A stretch of 64,000 nt of DNA from Cronobacter malonaticus LMG 23826 (GTDB lineage: Bacteria; Pseudomonadota; Gammaproteobacteria; Enterobacterales; Enterobacteriaceae). A program made the translations under genes and the position numbers. Shown piece after piece: positions 36,445 through 47,164 of this stretch. The stretch's first letter is position 1; every line of letters begins with the position of its first letter. The DNA lies in the NCBI RefSeq assembly GCF_001277215.2, contig NZ_CP013940.1:1426001-1490000 (forward strand). Direction: 5' to 3'. Under the pieces are notes generated by a model. It was not told the origin of the DNA. It ran no database searches and was given only the letters and a program-made list of their open reading frames with translations.

Positions 36445-36657
36445 CTAGCGGTTCACCTCGCTCGGCCCCGCATCGCGGATATCCAGTTCAAACTCCTCGC
36501 CAAGCTCCCGACACGCATCCTGCCTGCGCGCATCCGCCAGCGTCGGGGAGACGCGTTCTGGCGTATGCCGCTCGTCTTCGCTAATCACCTCAATCGCGCC
36601 CAGCAGAGCGTCGATATCGGCCTGTGGCGTTGCTGGCGTCAGGTCTTCCGGTTTCAT
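36445..36657 (-). CDS. yodD: YodD, small stress-linked protein
   Basis: A 70-residue acidic protein. DIDALLGAIEVISEDE and the C-terminus ELGEEFELDIRD...SEVNR match E. coli YodD; the middle is diverged. In E. coli it is induced by peroxide/acid, function unknown. ATG 36657 has GAGGTG seven bases upstream; a longer frame to 36762 is rejected. It ends 4 bases from the dsrA terminator on the other strand. Confidence 0.85.
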   Translation of the reverse strand: MKPEDLTPATPQADIDALLGAIEVISEDERHTPERVSPTLADARRQDACRELGEEFELDIRDAGPSEVNR

Positions 36658-36782
36658 GGTATTCACCTCAGGCGGCCCCATCACGCTAATTATAGCTGCC
36701 CGCAGGCCGTCGCCACTCTGCGCCCGGTGCCAGCAAAGCGGTTTTGTTCTACACTGGCACAATAGTGAGAAGAGGAGCAGTT

Positions 36783-36971
36783 ATGAACGTTAACGATCGG
36801 GTTACCGTTAAGACGGATGGCGGGCCGCGCCGCCCAGGCGTTGTGCTGGCCGTGGAGCCTTTCAATGAAGGTACGATGTATCTGGTTTCGCTTGAAGAGT
36901 ATCCGCTGGGAATATGGTTCTTTAATGAGAAAGATCATCCCGACGGGATATTTGTCGAAAAGGTGGAATAA
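36783..36971 (+). CDS. dsrB: DsrB
   Basis: A 62-residue protein: [36 protein letters not shown], and LGIWFFNE match DsrB. E. coli dsrB is RpoS-dependent and of unknown function. AGAGGAGCAGTT precedes the ATG. A terminator follows. Confidence 0.92.
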   Translation: MNVNDRVTVKTDGGPRRPGVVLAVEPFNEGTMYLVSLEEYPLGIWFFNEKDHPDGIFVEKVE

Positions 36972-36996
36972 CACATCATACTTTCTGCTTATTGTT

Positions 36997-37030
36997 ACGC
37001 CGCTCCGTTAATACGGGGCGGCGTTATTTT
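36997..37030 (+). terminator. Terminator after dsrB
   Basis: ACGCCGCTCCG, loop TTAATA, CGGGGCGGCGT (one G-T pair), then TATTTT. Confidence 0.8.
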
Positions 37031-37139
37031 ACGGCAGGGTTCATCCTCGCCTGAGCGATACGATGAAGAATTGATTTATCCTTCCGGCGAGCGCCAGAAG
37101 CAAAGCGTGTAGGATACAGGGTAAAATTAACGCGCTGCG

Positions 37140-37763
37140 TTAGCGCATATTCACAAAAATGCCGTTGGTGACGTTATCGGTCAACCGCACAACATGATAG
37201 ATCACTTGCTTATTATGGGTCTTGATTTTACGTTTTATATTCCCTTTATGAGACGATACTGTCTTGGCCTTAATATTCATCTGATCGGAAATCTGAATCG
37301 TATCCTGGCCCGACATCCACATTCTCAGCATACTGGATTCAGTACGGCTTAAAGAAAGTGTAGGCAAACTGATTTTACCAATGCACTGCATATCTTTGGT
37401 TAAATAATCTCCCAGAATGGCGTCCAGCGACTCTGGTTTAATCGATTTAGAGCTAATTAAAAGATTCTTACGCACCCGTAAATATTCATCGAAGTGAATA
37501 TTGGCAATCGCCATAAAAACGATAAATAACGTACCGGGATGCTGATTAATGATGTGCTTTATATGCTGACTGCTTTCGGGATCGTGAATAAAACAGTCTT
37601 CATTAATAAACACCACATGGGGCTTACGTAGCTGACAGGCTTCTTCCAGAGTTTCTACGCTATCAGCATGAAATATCTGGCGTTTTCTCACTCCTCTTGT
37701 CGATAAATAACCGGTTAGCCCGAGCCTGGTATAGCTGCAGAGATCCATAATAATCGTTGACAT
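37140..37763 (-). CDS. rcsA: Capsule regulator RcsA
   Basis: A 207-residue auxiliary regulator that heterodimerises with RcsB to activate capsule (colanic-acid type) genes. The N-terminus [20 protein letters not shown] and the C-terminal LuxR-type HTH ([17 protein letters not shown], then [17 protein letters not shown]) match RcsA. It lacks a functional receiver phosphorylation site, as usual. The gene is less GC-rich than its neighbours, consistent with H-NS silencing. An RcsAB box lies 312 bases upstream of the start, so autoactivation is expected. Confidence 0.95.
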   Translation of the reverse strand: MSTIIMDLCSYTRLGLTGYLSTRGVRKRQIFHADSVETLEEACQLRKPHVVFINEDCFIHDPESSQHIKHIINQHPGTLFIVFMAIANIHFDEYLRVRKNLLISSKSIKPESLDAILGDYLTKDMQCIGKISLPTLSLSRTESSMLRMWMSGQDTIQISDQMNIKAKTVSSHKGNIKRKIKTHNKQVIYHVVRLTDNVTNGIFVNMR

Positions 37764-38111
37764 AGCCTACCCTCACTAAACGCGTTATCCGTTAAAGCAC
37801 AACGATTGCTCCACCAGCCTGAGAACGACCGCCGTTCTGCCAAGACCAGCATTTACGGGATAATAAAGCGTCAAACGGCGTACCGCAGACCGATAGCGTG
37901 AATCGTATCAGCCGGGTATCGAAGTCATTCAGGCGACCCCAACTATCCCGTAAAGTTACGTATAATTTGCCAGGAAAGTTCTTAAAGTAAAGAGGCGATC
38001 CGGTTCTGTGAGAGGCGTAAAATCATTAATTCCGCCTGGGATGTATGGTCAGCCAGAGAATATATTTTCCATATTAGGAATATCCTTAGGATGACCATTT
38101 AAAAAGAAAGG
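37764..38111. other. Regulatory region of rcsA
   Basis: About 350 bases between the rcsA start and the fliR stop with no gene. It holds the RcsAB box (38075-38088) and presumably a long untranslated leader. Confidence 0.6.
38075..38088 (-). promoter_or_regulatory. RcsAB box upstream of rcsA
   Basis: The minus strand reads TAAGGATATTCCTA, matching the RcsAB consensus TaAGaatatTCctA at all but one position. It marks the rcsA promoter region, 24 bases past the fliR stop. Confidence 0.85.
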
Positions 38112-38900
38112 TTAACCTTTAGCAGGAATTTCACTAACGATATCAGTCAACAAGTGAAATATTTCTGCGAATAAATGTTCACAGAACGGTGCTATTAAGG
38201 GCATTAACGCGGCCATCACGATCATTCCGATGCTCAGGGTCAGCGGAAAGCCAATCGCGAATACCGTCAACTGTGGTGCCATACGGTTTAACAGGCCAAG
38301 CGCCAGGTTTAATGCGAGCAGAAGCGTAATCAGCGGCAGCGCCAGCATCACGCCGTTAACGAAAATTAAACTGCCGGCGCGGGTGAGCGCCATAAACGCG
38401 TTACTGTTAATCGCTTCGCCGCCAATCGGCAGCGTATGAAACGTATCGGCAAGAATGGAGATAAGCCACAGATGGCCGTTCACCGTGAGAAACAGCAGCA
38501 TCGCCAGCATATCGATAAAGCGCGCCAGCACCGGCATATTCAGTCGGCTGCCCGGATCGAAAAACGTGGCGAATGATAGCCCCATTTGCAGGCCAATAAG
38601 CTCGCCCGCGGTACGCACCGCTGCGAACGCAAACTGCATCGTAAAGCCAATGGCGACGCCGATGAGAATCTGCTGCAATCCCAGCCACAGCCCTTCGAGC
38701 GAGAAAATCGGCACATTACTGCCGGGAATATTTGGCGCGAGCGCGATGGTAATCAGCAGCGCCAGACCAATCTTGACGCGGATGCTGATGGAGCGCTCAC
38801 TTAAGATAGGCGCGGTGCTGATAAGCGCCAGCACCCGCAGCAGCGGCCAGAAGTACAGAGTCAGCCAGTGAAGATACTGGTCGCTGGTGAATTGCAGCAT
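38112..38900 (-). CDS. fliR: Flagellar export gate protein FliR
   Basis: A 262-residue inner-membrane component of the flagellar type III export gate (FliP5-FliQ4-FliR1). It has six or more helices; [14 protein letters not shown] and [18 protein letters not shown] are conserved blocks. It is the last gene of the fliL-R operon, 11 bases after fliQ. Confidence 0.95.
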   Translation of the reverse strand: MLQFTSDQYLHWLTLYFWPLLRVLALISTAPILSERSISIRVKIGLALLITIALAPNIPGSNVPIFSLEGLWLGLQQILIGVAIGFTMQFAFAAVRTAGELIGLQMGLSFATFFDPGSRLNMPVLARFIDMLAMLLFLTVNGHLWLISILADTFHTLPIGGEAINSNAFMALTRAGSLIFVNGVMLALPLITLLLALNLALGLLNRMAPQLTVFAIGFPLTLSIGMIVMAALMPLIAPFCEHLFAEIFHLLTDIVSEIPAKG

Positions 38901-38911
38901 GGGTGCGGCCG

Positions 38912-39181
38912 TCAGCCGATGATATACGGCAGGTTAGAAAACAGGGTGCGCATATAGTCGAGCAGCAGGTTAAGCATCCACGGGCCTGCCGCCACGATAA
39001 CCACAAACACCGCCAGAATTTTCGGAATGAACGACAGCGTCATTTCGTTAATCTGGGTGGCGGCCTGCAAAATACTGATAAACAGGCCGGTCACCAGCGC
39101 CACCAGCAGCAGCGGTGCGGCGAGCGCGAGCGCGACTTTCATGGCTTCCGTGCCCATCATCATGACCGATTCTGGCGTCAT
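38912..39181 (-). CDS. fliQ: Flagellar export gate protein FliQ
   Basis: An 89-residue protein with two membrane helices (about 18-38 and 52-74), nearly identical to E. coli FliQ ([36 protein letters not shown]). Two tandem ATG codons are possible; I take the second (39181), which lies 5 rather than 2 bases after the GAGGTG site. Confidence 0.94.
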   Translation of the reverse strand: MTPESVMMMGTEAMKVALALAAPLLLVALVTGLFISILQAATQINEMTLSFIPKILAVFVVIVAAGPWMLNLLLDYMRTLFSNLPYIIG

Positions 39182-39192
39182 CATGCACCTCG

Positions 39193-39930
39193 TTAACTGT
39201 AAAAGCTTTGGGCAAGCGAACCGACAAGGAGCTGCCAGCCATCAACCAGCACAAACAGCATCAGCTTGAAGGGCAGGGCGATAGACGCAGGCGGCACCAT
39301 CATCATCCCGAGCGCCATCAGCACGCTCGCCACCACCAGATCGATGATCAGGAAGGGGATAAACACGGTAAAGCCAATCTGGAACGCGGTTTTCAGCTCG
39401 CTGGTGACATACGCGGGCAGCAGGATGCGCATCGGCACCGCTTCCGGCCCCTGAATCGGCTGCGTATTGGCAAGCTTCGCGAACAGCGCCAGATCGGCCT
39501 CGCGGGTCTGACGCAGCATAAATTCACGCAGCGGTTGTGCGCCGCGATCGAGCGCCACTTCCATGGAGATTTTATTCTCGCTAAACGGCTGATAGGCGTC
39601 GGTATAGATCTTATCGATAACCGGCGACATGATAAAAAAGGTCAGGAACAGCGCGAGACCCAGCAGCACCTGGTTTGGCGGCGCGGACGGGGTGCCGAGC
39701 GCGTTTCGCAGCAGGCCGAAAACGATAATGATGCGCGTAAAGCTGGTCATCATTAACAGAATGGCGGGCAGGAACGTCAGCGAGGTGATAAACACCAGCG
39801 TCTGTACCGGCAGCGACCAGCTCTGACCGCCGCCCGACATCGGCTGGCTGACCAGACCTGGCAGTTGTGCCATCGCCGGCGCGGCCAGCAGGCCGAGCGC
39901 GAGGAAAGAAAGATTTAACCAACGACGCAT
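39193..39930 (-). CDS. fliP: Flagellar export gate protein FliP
   Basis: A 245-residue core subunit of the export gate. A cleavable signal peptide (residues 1-21, ending AMA) precedes [28 protein letters not shown] and [17 protein letters not shown]. The start overlaps the fliO stop (TAATG). Confidence 0.95.
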   Translation of the reverse strand: MRRWLNLSFLALGLLAAPAMAQLPGLVSQPMSGGGQSWSLPVQTLVFITSLTFLPAILLMMTSFTRIIIVFGLLRNALGTPSAPPNQVLLGLALFLTFFIMSPVIDKIYTDAYQPFSENKISMEVALDRGAQPLREFMLRQTREADLALFAKLANTQPIQGPEAVPMRILLPAYVTSELKTAFQIGFTVFIPFLIIDLVVASVLMALGMMMVPPASIALPFKLMLFVLVDGWQLLVGSLAQSFYS

Positions 39931-40307
39931 TACTTTCTCCCGCTACGCTTAAGCAGATTTTTCATCAGGTTCTGGAATTCAGCGCCCGGCACGGTTTCCG
40001 GCTCCTGCGCGGGTGGCGCAGGCGGCAGGGTGTGCAGCGGCGTGATAGAGGTGGCGGTCACGCCCAGCACCAGGCGGGCGTCTTCCACTTCGACAATCAC
40101 AATCTTTTCACGAGCACCAAGGCTCAGGCTGCTGTTGAGCTTCAGACCACGTATCCCGGTGGTTTTAGCCGCGAAGCCAAAACGCTTTGCCATCCAGGCA
40201 AACAGCAGAATAAAGAGGATAATCAGCGTCAGCGCGCCGCTTACCTGGATTAAGGATGAGCCGGCGTCGGGCATTGCCGGCTGTGCAACAGTGGTCTGGT
40301 TTTTCAT
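39930..40307 (-). CDS. fliO: Flagellar protein FliO
   Basis: A 125-residue protein that stabilises FliP during gate assembly. One membrane helix (about residues 22-42), then a cytoplasmic [20 protein letters not shown] domain and a Pro-rich segment. It starts directly after the fliN stop. Confidence 0.92.
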   Translation of the reverse strand: MKNQTTVAQPAMPDAGSSLIQVSGALTLIILFILLFAWMAKRFGFAAKTTGIRGLKLNSSLSLGAREKIVIVEVEDARLVLGVTATSITPLHTLPPAPPAQEPETVPGAEFQNLMKNLLKRSGRK

Positions 40308-40772
40308 TTAACGACTCAGGCGACGCATACGTTCTGACGGGGTGATGATGTCGGTGATGCGCACGCCATATTTATCGGCGACGACCACGACTTCACCCTG
40401 AGCAATCAGATAACCGTTAATCAGGATATCCAGCGGCTCGCCGGCGAGACCGTCCAGCGCGACCACGGAACCCTGCGTCAGACGCAGCAGCTCTTTAATG
40501 GTCATGCGGGTGCGGCCCAGTTCCACGGTGAGTTTGACCGGGATATCCATAATCAGGTTGATATCCTGGAGCGCGCCGACCATGTCGCCACCTTCCAGCG
40601 CGCGGAACACGCTGTCCGCCGAGCTTTTGCCTGCGGTTTTCTGCTCGCTCAGCGCATCGGCCCACAGATCGTCTGCGGAGTCGCCGGTGCTTTTTTGTTC
40701 TTTCAGTGCATCAGCCCACAGATCGTCCATTTCACCAGCATTTTCATCGGACGGTTTGTTAATGTCACTCAT
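40308..40772 (-). CDS. fliN: Flagellar switch protein FliN with duplicated N-terminal segment
   Basis: A 154-residue C-ring protein; E. coli FliN has 137. The C-terminal SpoA domain (DIPVKLTVELGRTRMTIKE to RMRRLSR) is near identical to E. coli. The extra length is a tandem copy of the N-terminal segment: DDLWADALKEQKSTGDSA (about 16-33) then DDLWADALSEQKTAGKSS (about 34-51). This segment binds FliH in relatives, so the export-apparatus docking site may be doubled. Start 40772 overlaps the fliM end by 8 bases. Confidence 0.95.
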   Translation of the reverse strand: MSDINKPSDENAGEMDDLWADALKEQKSTGDSADDLWADALSEQKTAGKSSADSVFRALEGGDMVGALQDINLIMDIPVKLTVELGRTRMTIKELLRLTQGSVVALDGLAGEPLDILINGYLIAQGEVVVVADKYGVRITDIITPSERMRRLSR

Positions 40773-41769
40773 TGGGCTGTTCCTCATTCAGCGAATTCAA
40801 AATTGGGTTGATCAAATGTTCAACGCGCAGGGCATATTGCCCGTTTACGGTGCCGTACTGGCTGGTGAGAACCGGTACGCCATCCACATGCACCAGAATG
40901 CGATCCGGCTTATCAATGGGCAGCACGTCGCCTGGCTTCAGCTTCAAAATCTTCGAGAGTCGCAGCGGGATCTCGGCGAAGTTAGCAATTAACTCCAGCT
41001 CCGAGTGCTGCACCTGCCGTACCAGAGTATCGCGCCAGTTCTGATCTTCCTGACGGGAGTTTTCCAGCGGCGGGTTAACCAGCAATTCGCGCAGCGGCTC
41101 AATCATGCTGAACGGCAGGCAGATATTAAACTCGCCGGTCAGGTTACCAATCTCGACGTGAAACGGGGTGTTAACCACGATATCGTTCGGCGAGGTGGTG
41201 ATATTGGTGAATTTCACCTGCATCTCTGAACGCACATACTCCACGTCCAGCGGGTTAATCGCTTTCCACGCGTCGCTGTAGGCTTCAAGCGCCAGCTTGA
41301 GCATACGGTTGATGACGCGCTGTTCGGTGTGGGTAAATTCGCGGCCTTCCACTTTGGTCGGGAAGCGGCCATCACCGCCGAACAGGTTGTCCACCGCGAT
41401 AAACACCAGGCTTGGCGAGAACACAAAAAGCCCGGTGCCGCGCAGCGGTTTTAAATGAATCAGGTTAAGGTTGGTCGGCACCGGCAGGTTGCGGGCAAAC
41501 TCGTGGTAGGGCTGAATACGAATCGCCCCCACGGTAATGTCCGGGCTGCGGCGCAGCAGGTTAAACAACCCCATACGGAACTGGCGCGCGAAGCGTTCGT
41601 TGATAATCTCCAGCGCCTGGAGGCGCTCGCGCACCACGCGACGCTGGGTATTGGGATCGTAGGGGCGAATGTCGCCATCGCCACCTGTCGCTTGCTGTTC
41701 CGCGCTCTGCTCGCTGTCGCCGTTTAACAGCGCATCGATTTCGGCCTGAGAAAGAATGCTGTCGCCCAT
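40765..41769 (-). CDS. fliM: Flagellar switch protein FliM
   Basis: A 334-residue C-ring protein. The N-terminal CheY-binding peptide ILSQAEIDALLNGDS, the middle domain with GGDGRFP...REFTHTEQRVI, and the C-terminal SpoA domain (EIPLRLSKILKLKPGDVLPI) are all present. It transmits the chemotaxis signal to FliG. It lies 4 bases after fliL. Confidence 0.96.
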   Translation of the reverse strand: MGDSILSQAEIDALLNGDSEQSAEQQATGGDGDIRPYDPNTQRRVVRERLQALEIINERFARQFRMGLFNLLRRSPDITVGAIRIQPYHEFARNLPVPTNLNLIHLKPLRGTGLFVFSPSLVFIAVDNLFGGDGRFPTKVEGREFTHTEQRVINRMLKLALEAYSDAWKAINPLDVEYVRSEMQVKFTNITTSPNDIVVNTPFHVEIGNLTGEFNICLPFSMIEPLRELLVNPPLENSRQEDQNWRDTLVRQVQHSELELIANFAEIPLRLSKILKLKPGDVLPIDKPDRILVHVDGVPVLTSQYGTVNGQYALRVEHLINPILNSLNEEQPNE

Positions 41770-41773
41770 GGCT

Positions 41774-42247
41774 TTACCGCAGAATAAAGGCAGTGTAGAG
41801 GACGTCAGTCACTACCTGCTTCGGTTGTCCTGCCACCAGCGGCGCGGAGAGCGTCTGTTTAATCGCTTCCACCAGCTTCTGTTTGCCTTCGTCGGTTGCG
41901 AGCTGCGAGGCATCCTGACGCGAGAAGAGCAGCAGCAGACGGCTGCGTACTTCCGGCAGGTAGTCGCTCAGACGCTGGCGGGTCGCCTCGTCCTTCAGAC
42001 GCAGCGTAATACCGACGTACAGCACACGGTCGGCATCACCCAGGTTCACGGTGAAGGTATCCAGTGCGAAAAAGACCGGCGCTGGCGGCGGTTCTGGCGC
42101 CGCTTTAGCCGCGGTGGTGCCGTGCTGCTGCATACGCCAGTAGCTGTAACCTGCCGTCGCACAGGCAGCGAGAGTTATAATGACCAGTAACGGGATCCAG
42201 ATGGAGCGTTTACGGCCTTTACCTTTGGTGATTGCGCTGTCAGTCAT
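41774..42247 (-). CDS. fliL: Flagellar basal-body protein FliL
   Basis: A 157-residue single-pass protein (helix at about 17-36, after a basic GKGRKRSIW) with a periplasmic stomatin-like domain ([20 protein letters not shown]). It supports stator function. First gene of the fliLMNOPQR block; 103 bases separate it from fliK. Confidence 0.95.
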   Translation of the reverse strand: MTDSAITKGKGRKRSIWIPLLVIITLAACATAGYSYWRMQQHGTTAAKAAPEPPPAPVFFALDTFTVNLGDADRVLYVGITLRLKDEATRQRLSDYLPEVRSRLLLLFSRQDASQLATDEGKQKLVEAIKQTLSAPLVAGQPKQVVTDVLYTAFILR

Positions 42248-42350
42248 CAGACTCGGGTTTCCTGTATCAGTACTGCGATAGAGTGATTATCCCGTCTCTG
42301 CGCGCAGTCAAAGCCTGGAAAAAACGGGAATAATCACGTTACCTCTGGCG

Positions 42351-43613
42351 TTAGGCAAAGATATCGACCGCGCCGTTACCGCGAGCGGCTGCCTGAAGGC
42401 TTGCCGGAGCGGCAATCGCTTCTTCTTCACCATTCAGGCTAAAAGCGCCGCCGGAACGGGATGCGGCAGACTGTTGCGGGTTGTTTTGCTGCTGCTGACC
42501 GCTAAAGTTTTCGCTGCTGATGCTGCTCTGACCGAGCTGAATGCCGTTCTCCGCGAGCTGCGCACGCAGCGTCGGGAGGGCCGCCTCCAGCGCTGCACGC
42601 ACGTGACTGTGCGGCGACACCATCTGCACCTGCGCCATGTTGTCATCAATCTTCAGGCTAATCTGTACCGCGCCCAGCTCTTCCGGATGCAGGCGCAGCT
42701 CGGCGCTCTGCTGGCCGTTGCGGGTAAACAGCGTGATGTGCTGGCTCACCGAGTTCTGCCAGTCCGGGGTGCCGAGCGGTGCGGTGACCTGCGGGGTCGG
42801 CATCGTCATTGCCGGCGTGGTGTTCTGGGCACCTTGCGTGGTCGTGGAGGCCAGCGCGTGCAGGTTCAGGTTATGCGGCACCTGCGTGCTGCTCACATCC
42901 GCGGCGGTTTTATCGAGCGTCGAGACGGGCGCGACAACATCCGCAGGCGTCTGGCCGGTGACCGGCGCAGTCGCAGCGGCGGCCATCAGCGGGGTGGCGG
43001 CGTCATCAGTTTTCGCGCTGGTTTTGGCATCGCTTTTGGCGTTGCCGAGCGTCTGGGTCAGGCTCGCCGCCGGGCTAAAGCCGCTGGCACTCAGTGCGGC
43101 TACGCCCTGGGCCTGGGTCTGCATTGTTGCACCCGCCGCCGCGTTCGGCTGCTGTGTCTGCGGCAGCATCGCGAAGAGGGCGCTTAACGCGGCCATATCT
43201 TCATCGCTGAGTTTTTTATCATCGTCAAGACCAGCGGTTTTCAGCGCGGGCTTCTCAGCACCCGGCATTACCGTCTGCGCGTCGCCGGCGGCAAGCGTCA
43301 GGTCGGCCGGGGTGATTTCGCCGTTGGTCAGTTGATCCAGCAGACGCGCGAGATCGTTCTGCACGCCTTGCTGGCCCGCCGTGGCATCAGCCAGCGTTTT
43401 ACCCGCCAGCGTCTCTTTACCGGCACCCTGCAACTGCGCGAGCGACAGCGTTTTACCGTCGTCAAACGGCAGCTTGCCTGAGAAATGCTGGCCTAACAGC
43501 GCCAGGAAATCCTGCGCCGAGCCGCCGCCTTTCGCATCGGCGCCTTTCAGCCCGGCACCGGTGCCTGTCGCATCGACGTCACTGGTAAGCACAACATTGG
43601 GCAACGTAATCAT
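42351..43613 (-). CDS. fliK: Flagellar hook-length control protein FliK
   Basis: A 420-residue secreted ruler and substrate-specificity switch. The N-terminal and central parts are Ala/Thr/Gln-rich and poorly conserved, as usual. The C-terminal domain has [19 protein letters not shown] and [18 protein letters not shown]. Start overlaps the fliJ stop by 4 bases. Confidence 0.94.
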   Translation of the reverse strand: MITLPNVVLTSDVDATGTGAGLKGADAKGGGSAQDFLALLGQHFSGKLPFDDGKTLSLAQLQGAGKETLAGKTLADATAGQQGVQNDLARLLDQLTNGEITPADLTLAAGDAQTVMPGAEKPALKTAGLDDDKKLSDEDMAALSALFAMLPQTQQPNAAAGATMQTQAQGVAALSASGFSPAASLTQTLGNAKSDAKTSAKTDDAATPLMAAAATAPVTGQTPADVVAPVSTLDKTAADVSSTQVPHNLNLHALASTTTQGAQNTTPAMTMPTPQVTAPLGTPDWQNSVSQHITLFTRNGQQSAELRLHPEELGAVQISLKIDDNMAQVQMVSPHSHVRAALEAALPTLRAQLAENGIQLGQSSISSENFSGQQQQNNPQQSAASRSGGAFSLNGEEEAIAAPASLQAAARGNGAVDIFA

Positions 43614-44053
43614 TCGCCTTTCCTCATTGATGCCCGCTGGGCAAATTCATCCATTCTTTTTTGATCGAGCCGGTTTTCCGCCAGCAGCGCCGCGCTGGCG
43701 TGCCGGTCCTGGAGCGTTTGCCAGGCCTGAAGACGCTGCTTTTTCTCTTTCCAGAACGAGAGCGCCTGATCGACTTTGGTATTCCACTGCGTAAGCTGGA
43801 GGCGATGCTGTTCAATCGCTTTCTCCAGCGTCTGAATAAACTGCTGGTAATTGACCCAGCGGTTACTGGCAATCCCCTGGGTCATGGTCTGATTCAGGTT
43901 ATTGCGATATTCCTGCTGATAATTCATCAGCATCGACAACTGCTCTTCCGCCTGCTGACAGCCGCGACGCATTTCGCCAAGCCGCAACGCGGCATCGTCG
44001 ACTTCTTTCTCAGCCATATCTTTAAGCGTGTTCAGCGCGCCATTTTGTTTCAT
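43610..44053 (-). CDS. fliJ: Flagellar export chaperone FliJ
   Basis: A 147-residue coiled-coil protein, the same length as in E. coli. It fits in the FliI ATPase ring and couples it to the gate. The start [20 protein letters not shown] (44053) follows GAGGTAGCC; an in-frame ATG 15 bases upstream is less likely. Confidence 0.94.
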   Translation of the reverse strand: MKQNGALNTLKDMAEKEVDDAALRLGEMRRGCQQAEEQLSMLMNYQQEYRNNLNQTMTQGIASNRWVNYQQFIQTLEKAIEQHRLQLTQWNTKVDQALSFWKEKKQRLQAWQTLQDRHASAALLAENRLDQKRMDEFAQRASMRKGE

Positions 44054-44074
44054 GGCTACCTCCCTCATACCTCA

Positions 44075-45445
44075 TCATACTGACGGGAAGATAAGCTCCA
44101 GTGCCTGCAACGCATCCTCTACACCGGAACGTTCGTAAATACCCTGCTGCAGAAACGCTTCCAGTTGCGGCCACAGCGTAATGGCGCGATCCAGCATCGG
44201 ATCGCTGCCTTTGGCATAAGCCCCAACGCTCACCAGATCGCGGTTGCGCTGGAAACTTGAAAGCAGCTGTTTGAAGGTCCGCACGCGCGCGTAATGCTCT
44301 TCGCTGATGATGGCTGTCATCACGCGGCTGATGGACGCTTCGATATCAATCGCCGGATAGTGACCGGCCTCCGCGAGGCGACGCGACAGCACGATGTGGC
44401 CGTCAAGAATGGCGCGCGCGGAGTCGGCGATCGGGTCCTGCTGGTCATCGCCTTCGGTCAGTACGGTATAAAACGCGGTAATCGAGCCGCCGCCGCTGAT
44501 GCCGTTACCGGCGCGCTCGACCAGCGCGGGCAGTTTGGCGAACACCGAAGGCGGGTAGCCTTTGGTCGCGGGCGGCTCGCCGATGGCCAGCGCGATTTCA
44601 CGCTGCGCCATCGCGTAACGGGTCAGCGAATCCATGATCAGCAGGACGTGCTGACCGCGGTCGCGGAAATCTTCTGCGATGCGGGTGGCGTAGGCGGCAC
44701 CCTGCATACGTAATAAAGGAGAGACATCCGCCGGGGCGGCAATGACCACCGAGCGGGCGCGCCCTTCGGCGCCGAGGATGTTCTCGATAAAGTCTTTAAC
44801 TTCACGGCCACGCTCGCCGATAAGCCCCACCACGATGACATCCGCCTGGGTGTAGCGCGCCATCATGCCGAGCAGTACCGACTTACCGACGCCGGAGCCC
44901 GCGAACAGGCCCATACGCTGGCCGCGACCGACGGTCAGCAGGGCGTTAATCGGGCGCACGCCCACATCCAGCACATCTTCAATGGCGGTACGTTGCAGCG
45001 GGTTAAACGGCGGGGTGATAAGCGCGCCGGTGGTTTCGGTGTCAGGGGAGGGCAGACCGTCGAGCGGCTTGCCCGCGCCGTCCAGCACGCGGCCAAGCAG
45101 TTGCGGGCCGAGCGGCAGCTGTTTGCTGCTCTGTAACCCTTCGCCACCCCCCGAACGGGCATAGACGCGCGCGCCCGGCAGAATGCCTTCGACTTCTTCG
45201 AGCGGCATTAAAAACAGTTTCTGGCCGTTAAAGCCGACCACTTCGCTTTCCACTTCCTGGAGCTGCGTGCCTTCCTGACGTTCGATAATGCAGGTCGCGC
45301 CGAGCGGCAGTTGCAGCCCGGTCGCCTCCAGCACCAGGCCGGTGGCGCGGGTCAGGCGGCCGTAGCGGCGCACCGACGGCAGTTGCGCCATTTTGGTCTC
45401 GAAGTTATCGAGCGTATTGAGCCAGCGGGTCAGACGGGCGGTCAT
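44075..45445 (-). CDS. fliI: Flagellum-specific ATPase FliI
   Basis: A 456-residue F1-beta-like ATPase energising export. Walker A is [13 protein letters not shown] (about 180), Walker [13 protein letters not shown], plus the [18 protein letters not shown] block. The start overlaps the fliH stop (TAATG), which sets the start at 45445. Confidence 0.96.
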   Translation of the reverse strand: MTARLTRWLNTLDNFETKMAQLPSVRRYGRLTRATGLVLEATGLQLPLGATCIIERQEGTQLQEVESEVVGFNGQKLFLMPLEEVEGILPGARVYARSGGGEGLQSSKQLPLGPQLLGRVLDGAGKPLDGLPSPDTETTGALITPPFNPLQRTAIEDVLDVGVRPINALLTVGRGQRMGLFAGSGVGKSVLLGMMARYTQADVIVVGLIGERGREVKDFIENILGAEGRARSVVIAAPADVSPLLRMQGAAYATRIAEDFRDRGQHVLLIMDSLTRYAMAQREIALAIGEPPATKGYPPSVFAKLPALVERAGNGISGGGSITAFYTVLTEGDDQQDPIADSARAILDGHIVLSRRLAEAGHYPAIDIEASISRVMTAIISEEHYARVRTFKQLLSSFQRNRDLVSVGAYAKGSDPMLDRAITLWPQLEAFLQQGIYERSGVEDALQALELIFPSV

Positions 45446-46149
45446 TACACCACTCCTGGTGCGGCCAGGCGGCACAGTTCCTGCCAGCGCGTCGCCACGC
45501 TCGCATCGAGATCGCCTTCATCCGCGGAGACTTTGCAGCCGCCCGGGTGGAGCGTCGGGTCGCCGCGCAGACGCCAGCCGTGCAGGCTTAAGGTCGCGCC
45601 CAGCATCTCTTCGACGCGCTGTAAATCGTCCGGATGCACGCGCAGCTGCGGTTTGCCGCTGAACAGCGGCTCCTGCTGCAACAGCGTCTGGATCTGCTTA
45701 ATCAGATGATTGTTATCCACCTGAACGTGGCCAATCACCTGGCGCGCGGCTTCCAGCGCCATCTGCATCAGGCGCGAGGCGATGACGCTGTCGAGCGCGT
45801 CCAGGGTGTACTGGAACTCGCTCACCAGCTGCTGCATACGCGCGTGTATTGGCCCCTGCTGGGCGCGCGCTTCGGCGAGCCCTTGTTCAAATCCTTTGGA
45901 ATGGCCTTCCTGGCGGCCCTGCTCGAAGCCCTGCTGACGCCCTTCGGCGAGCCCGGCGTTAAAGCCTTGCTCATGCGCCTGGGTTTGCATCATCACCAGC
46001 GCCTGCTGCTGTTGCTGCAGGCGTAACTGCTCTTCGTCGACTTCTTCGCTTTCGCCGCTGACCGTCTCGTCGAATGCCATAAATTCCGGCATTACAGGCG
46101 GGGAGAGGTCATCCGGCATCCAGCGCTGCCAGGGAAGCTTATTAGACAT
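45445..46149 (-). CDS. fliH: Flagellar export regulator FliH
   Basis: A 234-residue stator-like regulator of FliI. N-terminal [14 protein letters not shown] binds FlhA/FliN in relatives. A Gln-rich stretch ([13 protein letters not shown]) and GxxxG repeats ([21 protein letters not shown]) precede the C-terminal FliI-binding domain. Start 46149 overlaps fliG by 8 bases. Confidence 0.95.
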   Translation of the reverse strand: MSNKLPWQRWMPDDLSPPVMPEFMAFDETVSGESEEVDEEQLRLQQQQQALVMMQTQAHEQGFNAGLAEGRQQGFEQGRQEGHSKGFEQGLAEARAQQGPIHARMQQLVSEFQYTLDALDSVIASRLMQMALEAARQVIGHVQVDNNHLIKQIQTLLQQEPLFSGKPQLRVHPDDLQRVEEMLGATLSLHGWRLRGDPTLHPGGCKVSADEGDLDASVATRWQELCRLAAPGVV

Positions 46150-47164
46150 AGGTATCCTCGCCGCTGCCAATTACCATCTCGCCGGTTTCCGCCAGACGAC
46201 GGACAATGAGCAGGATAGCTTTCTGTTCGTTTTCCACCTGAGACAGACGCACCGGCCCGCGGTTGGCCAGATCGTCGCGCAGGATATCGGCCGCACGCTG
46301 CGACATGTTGCGCAGGAATTTCTCGCGCAGCGGCTGCTCGGCGCCTTTGAGGGCGATAAGCAGAGATTCGGACTCCACTTCCTGCAGCAGGCGCTGGATG
46401 GAGCGGTCGTCGACTTCCACCAGGTTTTCGAACAGGAACATTTCGTCGATGATTTTCTGCGCCAGATCGCCGTCGAATTCGCGCACTGCCGTAATAACGG
46501 CTTCTTCCTGCTGCGTTTTCATCAGGTTGATAATTTCTGCCGCCGTTCTCACGCCGCCCATTTTGCTGCGCTTGAGGTTCTGGCCGTCGAGCAGGTTGTT
46601 CAGCACTTCTGTCAGCTCCGCCAGCGCCGCCGGCTGGACGCCGCCGAAGGTGGCGATACGCAGCATCACATCGTGACGAAGACGCTCGTCGAACAGCGCC
46701 AGGATATCCGCCGCCTGAGCACGTTTGAGGTGCACCAGAATGGTGGCGATAATCTGCGGGTGTTCGTCGCGAATAAGGTCGGCGGCGCTCTGCGGCTCCA
46801 TAAAGTTGAGCGTTTCCATACCCGAAGTGGTCTCTTTGGAATCGAGAATATCTTCGAGCAGGCTGGAGGCGCGCTCTTCGCCCAGCGCTTTGACCAGCAC
46901 CGAACGCAGGTAGTCGTTGGTGTTGATGCTCAGCGCTGCGAACTGTTCCGCTTCCTGTTCAAACTCCGCCAGCACGTCAGTCAGCTGTTTGTTAGAGATC
47001 TGACGCACGCTCGCCATCGCGGCACTGAGGTGCTGCACCTCGCGAGGCGAGAGGTGTTTGAACACCTCCGCCGCGCGGTCTTCGCCGATGGTCATCAGCA
47101 GAATGGCGCTTTTATCGGTACCCGACAGACCATTGGCATTAGCGTTGGAATTAGCGTTACTCAT
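46142..47164 (-). CDS. fliG: Flagellar motor switch protein FliG
   Basis: A 340-residue rotor protein; E. coli FliG has 331. The extra residues are an Asn/Ala/Ser run ([10 protein letters not shown]) at positions 3-12. The [15 protein letters not shown] motif and the torque helix with charged residues ([23 protein letters not shown], described here in two parts) are conserved. It overlaps fliF by 4 bases (ATGA). Confidence 0.96.
   Translation of the reverse strand: MSNANSNANANGLSGTDKSAILLMTIGEDRAAEVFKHLSPREVQHLSAAMASVRQISNKQLTDVLAEFEQEAEQFAALSINTNDYLRSVLVKALGEERASSLLEDILDSKETTSGMETLNFMEPQSAADLIRDEHPQIIATILVHLKRAQAADILALFDERLRHDVMLRIATFGGVQPAALAELTEVLNNLLDGQNLKRSKMGGVRTAAEIINLMKTQQEEAVITAVREFDGDLAQKIIDEMFLFENLVEVDDRSIQRLLQEVESESLLIALKGAEQPLREKFLRNMSQRAADILRDDLANRGPVRLSQVENEQKAILLIVRRLAETGEMVIGSGEDTYV

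Noticed and set aside
42474..43335. Long frames antisense to fliK
   Set aside because: They mirror the repetitive Ala/Thr/Gln-rich fliK coding sequence.
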